9,992 nucleotides of DNA from positions 1 to 9,992 of the forward strand of contig DAOWHZ010000032.1 of assembly GCA_030641105.1 (NCBI GenBank), read 5' to 3'. Positions 5,892-9,992 of this stretch are shown here, in pieces. The stretch comes from a bacterium (GTDB lineage Bacteria > Patescibacteria > ABY1 > BM507 > VMTK01). Both the position numbers and the translations under genes were made by a program. Every line of letters starts with the position of its first letter. Positions within the stretch are counted from its first letter, which is position 1. Below the pieces are notes generated by a model that worked only from the letters and a program-made list of their open reading frames with translations, had not been told where the DNA came from and did not search any database.

Positions 5892-7406
5892 ATGTCCAGA
5901 CCTAAAAAAATTATTAAAAAAGATAAAAAGCCACGAATAAAGAAAAGCAAATTTTTCCGGCTTAGAGGTATGAAGGATGTTTTGCCAAAAGAATATAAAT
6001 ATTGGAATTTAGTTGTTCGCAAGGCATCTGAATTAGCTAAAGCTTATGGTTTTGAGCGGATTGAAACGCCTATTTTAGAACACCTGGAATTATATGAACG
6101 TTCAACAGGTAAAGATAGTGATATTGTTAGTAAGGAAATGTTTACTTTTATTGACAAAAATGGTGAAAAAGTAGCATTACGTCCGGAAGCAACTCCGGGT
6201 TTGGTTAGATCTTATATAGAGCACGGTATGTTTAATTTGCCTCAACCAGTTCAACTATTTTGGTTAGGCCCTTTATTTCGCCATGAAAAACCGCAGTTAG
6301 GCCGTTGGCGCCAGCATAGCCAGTTTAATTTAGAAATACTTGGCGAAGACAGTCCGGTAGCTGATGCCCAGTTAATATTAATCGCTTATAATTTTTTTCG
6401 TGAATTGCAAATTGAAGTACAAATTCAAATTAATAGCATTGGCTGTCCTGAATGTCGTGGGGAATATATTGTTAAGTTATTAGAATTTTATAAAGAAAGG
6501 GGTAAGCGGGCTAAATTATGTCCTGATTGCAAAAAAAGGTTAGTTAAAAATCCTTTGCGTTTGCTTGATTGCAAAGAAGAAAGATGCATTGAGATCAGGT
6601 CAGAAGCTCCGCAAATTGTTGATTGGCTGTGCGACAGCTGCCGAGACCATTTTATTAAAGTTCTGGAATATTTAGATGAATTAGATATACCTTACAATCT
6701 TGATTCTTATTTAGTAAGAGGGCTTGATTATTATAATAGAACCGTTTTTGAAATTTGGCCCTCCTACGCTGAAGCTTCGGAGGGCAAGCACTCCTATGCT
6801 CCCACCGACCTGCCCGCCGTACAAGACTTTGGCAGGTGCGGCGCTGACGGCCGTCGGCCAAAGCCTATGGCGTCGGACGAAACTTTGGCGGGCAAGGAGG
6901 CTTCCTCCTACGCAGATGCTTCGGCGGACAAGTCGGAGGGCAAACAAGGAGATTATAGCAGGCAATCTAGTTTAGGCGGCGGCGGCCGTTATGATGGCTT
7001 GGTTGAACAAATGGGAGGTCGGCCTACTGCGGCTTGCGGCTTTGGTCTGGGTATTGAGCGTACGATTTTAAAAATTAAAGAAAAGAATATTCCTTTAAAA
7101 CAGGATGAAAAAGGGGATATATTTTTAGCGCAATTAGGCGAGCAGGCCAGAAGAAAAGCAATGTCGCTTTTTGAAGAGTTGCGTAGGTCAGGGATTAGTA
7201 TCAGGCAGGCTTTCACTAAAGACAGCTTAAAAGCGCAATTAGAAGTGGCTAACCGGTTGGGTGTTAAATATAGCTTGATTTTAGGCCAAAAAGAAATAAT
7301 GGACGGTACTATCTTAATTAGAGACATGGAGTCCGGTGTTCAGGAGGTGATTGATTACAAGAAGCTGGTTCCTGAGATTGAAAAGAGATTAGGTAATGGG
7401 GAATAA
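5892..7406 (+). CDS. hisS: Histidine--tRNA ligase with a 61-residue insertion
   Basis: This class II synthetase charges tRNA-His. After a basic N-terminal extension of about 25 residues comes RGMKDVLPKE, then motif 1 (FERIETPILEHLELYERSTG) and the motif 2 region (FRHEKPQLGRWRQHSQFNLE). Next is the insertion domain with CPEC, CPDC, DCKEERC and CDSC cysteines usual for this bacterial subtype. The histidine-binding motif LVRGLDYY is at 274-281, motif 3 is GGGGRYDGLVEQ from 362 with GFGLGIERT after it, and a C-terminal anticodon-binding domain ends the protein. Typical HisRS has about 420-430 residues; this one has 504. The excess is the N-terminal tail plus residues 290-350, placed between FEIW and GDYSRQSSL, where other HisRS have a short loop of about a dozen residues. 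All active-site motifs remain. No Shine-Dalgarno sequence precedes the ATG. Confidence 0.96.
   Translation: MSRPKKIIKKDKKPRIKKSKFFRLRGMKDVLPKEYKYWNLVVRKASELAKAYGFERIETPILEHLELYERSTGKDSDIVSKEMFTFIDKNGEKVALRPEATPGLVRSYIEHGMFNLPQPVQLFWLGPLFRHEKPQLGRWRQHSQFNLEILGEDSPVADAQLILIAYNFFRELQIEVQIQINSIGCPECRGEYIVKLLEFYKERGKRAKLCPDCKKRLVKNPLRLLDCKEERCIEIRSEAPQIVDWLCDSCRDHFIKVLEYLDELDIPYNLDSYLVRGLDYYNRTVFEIWPSYAEASEGKHSYAPTDLPAVQDFGRCGADGRRPKPMASDETLAGKEASSYADASADKSEGKQGDYSRQSSLGGGGRYDGLVEQMGGRPTAACGFGLGIERTILKIKEKNIPLKQDEKGDIFLAQLGEQARRKAMSLFEELRRSGISIRQAFTKDSLKAQLEVANRLGVKYSLILGQKEIMDGTILIRDMESGVQEVIDYKKLVPEIEKRLGNGE
6759..6941 (+). repeat. GC-rich, in-frame repeat-derived insertion within hisS
   Basis: These 183 nt (61 codons) are about 60% GC in an otherwise AT-rich gene. 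A 27-nt unit occurs at 6762-6788 and 6906-6932 with 4 mismatches and in the same frame, giving SYAEASEGK and SYADASADK. Internal inverted repeats include ccctcc/ggaggg (6759-6764 / 6779-6784), acctgcc/ggcaggt (6808-6814 / 6831-6837), ctttggc and gccaaag copies (6827-6833, 6857-6863, 6883-6889), and the palindrome gacggccgtc (6846-6855). The stretch is stop-free in several frames on both strands. This resembles the Rickettsia palindromic elements that insert into proteins without destroying them, but no relationship is claimed. The boundaries are estimated from HisRS conservation. Confidence 0.85.
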
Positions 7407-7420
7407 TTAATTAAAAATTA

Positions 7421-7630
7421 AAAATGCAAAATGAATAAAGAATTAAAAATGCAAAATAAATGAAAAATGTAAAAATTCTCCTGATAACCTTGGTTGCCTG
7501 ATATACTTAAAAGTTATCAGTATATTAGTTGAATAAGGAGAGGATGTCAGGTTTTGGGATATCAGGAAATAGGTTGAATTTTTACATTTTACATTTCATT
7601 ATTCATTTTTACTTTTGCATTTTGCATTTT
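7421..7630. repeat. Imperfect inverted-repeat element with a foldable core, between hisS and rpsU
   Basis: This fills most of the 243-nt gap. The left arm (7421-7478) and right arm (7576-7630) are imperfect inverted copies: aaaatgcaaaatg at 7421-7433 pairs with 7618-7630, and 7465-7478 pairs perfectly with 7576-7589 (14 bp). The core can fold on its own. cctgata (7480-7486) pairs with 7560-7566, 7497-7504 pairs with 7544-7551 with one G-U, and ctgataac/gttatcag (7482-7489 / 7513-7520) offers an alternative pairing. It may be a small non-autonomous repeat or the leader of rpsU. I see no convincing promoter in it. Confidence 0.6.
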
Positions 7631-7637
7631 ATAGATC

Positions 7638-7644
7638 GGAGGTG
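7638..7644 (+). promoter_or_regulatory. Strong Shine-Dalgarno sequence of rpsU
   Basis: GGAGGTG lies 5 nt before the ATG at 7650. It is the only near-perfect Shine-Dalgarno sequence at good spacing before any complete gene in the window. The starts at 4724, 5439, 5892 and 8008 have none, and the start at 3625 has only a weak G-rich stretch. Confidence 0.85.
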
Positions 7645-7649
7645 TTTTC

Positions 7650-7886
7650 ATGGTAGAATTTAAGAGAAAAAGAGGAGAAGGCTTTGAAGCTTTTTTAAGG
7701 CGTTTTAATAAAAGATTGCAACAAAGCGGCAAGCTATATTTAGCTCGTCAAGTTCAATATTTGCGGCCAAAAAAAAGCAGAGAAGAACAGAAAAAGAGCG
7801 CTTTAATTGGCAAGAAATATCGTGAAAAAAAAGAGTATTTAAGAAAGATAGGTAAACTTAAGGAAGAGGATACAAGGAGATGGTGA
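7650..7886 (+). CDS. rpsU: 30S ribosomal protein bS21
   Basis: The 78-residue, strongly basic protein matches bS21: VEFKRKRGEGFEAFLRRFNK, then LQQSGKLYLARQVQYLRPKKS, and a C-terminal EKKEYLRKIGKLKEED seen in CPR versions. bS21 sits on the 30S platform near the 3' end of 16S rRNA, next to the anti-Shine-Dalgarno sequence, and affects initiation. The gene ends in TGA, evidence that TGA is a stop here. It is followed after 121 nt by yqeY, an arrangement known in other bacteria such as Bacillus. Its strong ribosome binding site and repeat-rich leader set it apart from its neighbours. Confidence 0.95.
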   Translation: MVEFKRKRGEGFEAFLRRFNKRLQQSGKLYLARQVQYLRPKKSREEQKKSALIGKKYREKKEYLRKIGKLKEEDTRRW

Positions 7887-7889
7887 AAT

Positions 7890-8004
7890 ATGATGCGAAA
7901 CTACAAATTAATATGCGAAACTATCCCGCTCGGGCGGGACGAATTAGCTAATTTGTAGAATTCGCAAGTTCGTAGAATTTGCATAATTTGTAGGTTCGTA
8001 TTAT
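7890..8004. repeat. Imperfect inverted repeat with a GC hairpin in the rpsU-yqeY gap
   Basis: The arms 7890-7910 and 7984-8004 pair over 21 bp with one mismatch and two G-U pairs. Inside are tcccgc/gcggga (7924-7929 / 7934-7939, 4-nt loop), the palindrome aattagctaatt (7942-7953), and a further atttgtag word at 7951-7958. The right arm (atttgtaggttcgtattat, 7986-8004) recurs after yqeY at 8570-8588 with 17 of 19 bases identical. No T-run follows the GC hairpin. The element ends 3 nt before the yqeY start. Confidence 0.75.
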
Positions 8005-8007
8005 CTT

Positions 8008-8469
8008 ATGTCTGAATTACAACAACAGATAAATAATGATTTAAAGCAGGCGATGCGAAACAAACAGGAACAAGAAGTTTCTGTTTTAAGGATGCTTATG
8101 AGCGCAATTAAAAATAAAGAAATTGCGTTAAGAAAGGGCGGTGATGTAAGTTTAACAGAGGAACAAATTATTGAAGTTTTAACAAGCGAGATTAAAAAAA
8201 GCAAAGATTCAATAATTGCTTATAAGCAGGGCGATCGCCAGGATTTGGCTGAAAAAGAAAAAAGAGAAATTAAAATTATAGAAAAATATTTGCCTGAACA
8301 GATGAGTGATGAGGAGATTGAAAAAGTTGTTAAAGAAGTTGTTGATTCAATGGGTGATGTTGGTATAAAAGATTTTGGCAAGGTAATGGGGCAGGTGATG
8401 CCGCGCGTAAAAGGCAAAGCAGATGGGGGCAGGGTTAGTGAGATTGTTAAAAAGGTGTTGGCGGGGTAA
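8008..8469 (+). CDS. yqeY: GatB/YqeY domain protein
   Basis: The 153-residue helical protein matches the full length of the YqeY family, related to the C-terminal tRNA-binding part of GatB. Recognisable segments are LKQAMRNKQEQEVSVLRMLM, SAIKNKEIALRKG, the middle DSIIAYKQGDRQDLAEKEKRE, YLPEQMSDEEI, and the C-terminal KDFGKVMGQVMPRVKGKADG. A role helping tRNA-dependent amidation has been proposed for the family but is not settled. The ATG has no Shine-Dalgarno sequence before it and directly follows an inverted repeat. It lies downstream of rpsU and is convergent with rel. Confidence 0.94.
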   Translation: MSELQQQINNDLKQAMRNKQEQEVSVLRMLMSAIKNKEIALRKGGDVSLTEEQIIEVLTSEIKKSKDSIIAYKQGDRQDLAEKEKREIKIIEKYLPEQMSDEEIEKVVKEVVDSMGDVGIKDFGKVMGQVMPRVKGKADGGRVSEIVKKVLAG

Positions 8470-8473
8470 ATAA

Positions 8474-8592
8474 AAATATAATGCGAATGCCGCGAATTAG
8501 TATGCGAATGCCGCGAATACGAGCAATGCGAATTATTTGCATTATTCATATTCGCGGCATTCGTATTTCATTTGTAGATTCGCATTATATTT
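8474..8592. repeat. Three-tier inverted repeat filling the gap between convergent yqeY and rel
   Basis: The outer arms 8474-8488 and 8578-8592 are perfectly complementary over 15 bp. The middle arms 8502-8519 and 8549-8566 pair over 18 bp with one G-U. An inner hairpin forms from aatgcgaa/tttgcatt (8525-8532 / 8536-8543). The block gcgaatgccgcgaat occurs twice directly on the left side (8484-8498 and 8504-8518). The right outer arm overlaps the rel stop codon by 2 nt. It probably serves as a shared 3' end structure for both genes, though no classical T-run is present. Confidence 0.8.
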
Positions 8593-9992
8593 ATATCTTC
8601 GGAATCAACTTCCTAATCCCATTCAGCCGGGATTCTCGTGAATATTGTTTTATTTTATTGCGAGCTTTATTGGTTTTAATAAATTTAAGCCAGTCGCGGT
8701 TTGGCCCTTTGCGTTTTTTATCAATAATAATTTCAACCAAATCACCGTTTTTTAATTTTTGGTCAAGTATTGCCATTTTATCATTGATTAAAGCGCCGGT
8801 TGTATGATTACCAATATCAGTATGAATAGCATAAGCAAAATCAACCGGGGTTGCGTTTTCCGGCAGGTCAAAAACATCACCTTTGGGCGAGAAAACAAAA
8901 ATACGATCATGAAAGACATCAAATTTAATTTGCCTGATAAAATCATGAGTATTTTCGGCTTGACGTTGAATGTTTAAAATTTCCTTAATCCAGCGCGGTT
9001 GGCGCAAGGATTGTTCAACTGAACTGACTTTTTGCTTATAATACCAATGCGCGGCAATGCCATAATGCGCTTCTTCATCCATTTCAGTCGTTCTAATTTG
9101 AAATTCCGTGGCTTTACCTTTAAGGCCAAAAACAGTGGTGTGGAGCGAGCGGTAGCCGTTTGGCTTTGGTACGGCAATAAAATCTTTAAAGCGGGTAGTT
9201 TTTGGCTTCCAGAGAGAATGTATTACGCCAAGCGTCTTATAACAATCAGCTATAGTCGGCACAATAATACGCAAAGCAAAAACATCATGAATTTCATCAA
9301 ATTTGCGGTCTTTATTTTGCATTTTTTGATAAATACTGTAAAGATGCTTAAAACGGCCTTCTATTTTATATTCAATATTGGCAAATTTCAGTTTTTGGCC
9401 TAAGGTATTTTTTACTTTTTGAATATATTGATTACGTTCAACTTTTTTTTCCACTTCATATTTATATTCAAATTTTTTATATTCTTCCGGATAAAGATAT
9501 TTAAAACAAATATCTTCCATTTGCCATTTAAGCCGCCAGATACCCAGAAGTCCGGCAATTGGCGCGTATATTTCTAAAGTTTCTTGGGCGATACGTAGAC
9601 GTTTTTCATGAGGCAGAGCGTCCAGGGTTCTTAAATTATGAAGACGATCAGCAAATTTAATTAAAATAACCCGCAAGTCGCAAGCCATGGCTAAGAACAT
9701 TTTGCGCAAGCTTTCCCTGTATCTTTCAATGCCGCGGTATTTAATTTTGCTTAATTTAGTAACGCCTTCAACTAAGCCGGCAATTTCTTTGCCAAAATTT
9801 TTTTCAATATCCTCAAGTGTGTATTCAGTATCTTCAGGTATGTCATGCAGTAGTCCGGCAATTACAGTGTTTAAATCAGCTTTTATTCCAGCTAAAATAA
9901 AAGCAGTATGCAGACTGTGCTGGATATAAGGTTCGCCTGTTTTTCGTTTCTGTTTGCCATGAGCTTTTTGGGCAAAATCATAAGCCAACTCC
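8591..9992 (-). CDS. rel: RelA/SpoT-family (p)ppGpp synthetase/hydrolase, short form (5' partial)
   Basis: This makes and degrades (p)ppGpp. The reading frame runs off the window (Glu codon 9989-9991), so the true start is outside; numbering here is from the TTG codon at 9988. The HD hydrolase domain has Arg15, His24, His48-Asp49, Glu52-Asp53 and Asp114 in FADRLHN. The synthetase domain has GRFKHLYSIYQKM, Asp235 in HDVFALRII, RFKD (266-269), PKPNGYRSLHT and Glu295 in TEFQIRT. RFKD matches the R-x-K-D type of bifunctional Rel/SpoT, not the E-x-D-D of RelA. A TGS domain (about 362-422) follows and the protein ends about 40 residues later. The helical, zinc-finger and ACT domains of full-length Rel are absent. 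Both catalytic sites look intact. Confidence 0.93.
   Translation of the reverse strand, partial: ELAYDFAQKAHGKQKRKTGEPYIQHSLHTAFILAGIKADLNTVIAGLLHDIPEDTEYTLEDIEKNFGKEIAGLVEGVTKLSKIKYRGIERYRESLRKMFLAMACDLRVILIKFADRLHNLRTLDALPHEKRLRIAQETLEIYAPIAGLLGIWRLKWQMEDICFKYLYPEEYKKFEYKYEVEKKVERNQYIQKVKNTLGQKLKFANIEYKIEGRFKHLYSIYQKMQNKDRKFDEIHDVFALRIIVPTIADCYKTLGVIHSLWKPKTTRFKDFIAVPKPNGYRSLHTTVFGLKGKATEFQIRTTEMDEEAHYGIAAHWYYKQKVSSVEQSLRQPRWIKEILNIQRQAENTHDFIRQIKFDVFHDRIFVFSPKGDVFDLPENATPVDFAYAIHTDIGNHTTGALINDKMAILDQKLKNGDLVEIIIDKKRKGPNRDWLKFIKTNKARNKIKQYSRESRLNGIRKLIPKI

Noticed and set aside
6655..6975. Open frames on both strands across the hisS insertion
   Set aside because: They arise because the GC-rich palindromic insertion has few stops in several frames. 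They have no ribosome binding sites or recognisable protein features, and hisS explains the region.
7480..7566. Known riboswitch or T-box upstream of rpsU
   Set aside because: I see no T-box sequence or recognised riboswitch core; only the pairings described can be supported.
7884..7886. Alternative genetic code (TGA as glycine) as in some CPR groups
   Set aside because: rpsU ends at this TGA at the expected protein length, and no other gene needs TGA read-through.
9986..9988. TTG at 9988 as the start of rel
   Set aside because: The frame continues to the window edge with a Glu codon, and Rel proteins normally have residues before the AYDFAQKAH segment. The gene is simply cut.

Overview
The window looks like a chromosome segment from a Patescibacteria / Candidate Phyla Radiation bacterium, probably of the Parcubacteria type. 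The evidence is an AT-rich genome, a GxxExxY protein of the 'LGR..NEKQYGD' variety, a very basic bS21, a Rel enzyme that stops after its TGS domain, surface proteins with paired cysteines and D-x-D-x-DG repeats, and a GC-rich in-frame insertion in hisS. TGA is used as a stop (rpsU ends in TGA) and no gene needs TGA to be read as glycine, so there is no sign of code 25. The lineage is an inference from gene content; no rRNA gene is present.

Layout. Bases 1-3522 hold the 3' part of a very large secreted protein: a pilin-like region, cadherin/Ig-like repeats, then a von Willebrand A domain interrupted by an intein-like Hint domain. A GC-rich perfect hairpin (3568-3616) separates it from a membrane-anchored protein with five cysteine pairs and a calcium-binding-type C terminus (3625-4476). 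A rho-independent terminator and an extended -10 promoter lead into signal peptidase I (4724-5287). A small GxxExxY gene (5439-5831) sits between near-identical 32-nt sequences. It is followed by hisS (5892-7406, with a 61-codon insertion), rpsU (7650-7886), yqeY (8008-8469) and, convergently, a rel gene cut by the window end (8591-9992, minus strand).

How it fits together. The first three genes suit an export/cell-surface module: two exported proteins and the peptidase that could process them, although lepB has its own promoter. HisS, bS21, YqeY and Rel form a translation/stringent-response group, and rpsU-yqeY adjacency is also found in other bacteria. Almost every intergenic gap is filled by an inverted repeat. 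Several of these share words such as gcgaatt, atttgcat and atttgtag, so they look like members of a short repeat family.

Most notable points: (1) a Hint domain with Cys1, TxxH and a terminal His-Asn but Lys at +1, placed inside a vWA domain with a complete MIDAS; (2) a GC-rich repeat-built insertion in HisRS that stays in frame; (3) a GxxExxY gene bounded by direct/inverted repeats like a cassette; (4) rpsU is the only gene here with a strong Shine-Dalgarno sequence, and it lies behind a potentially structured leader.
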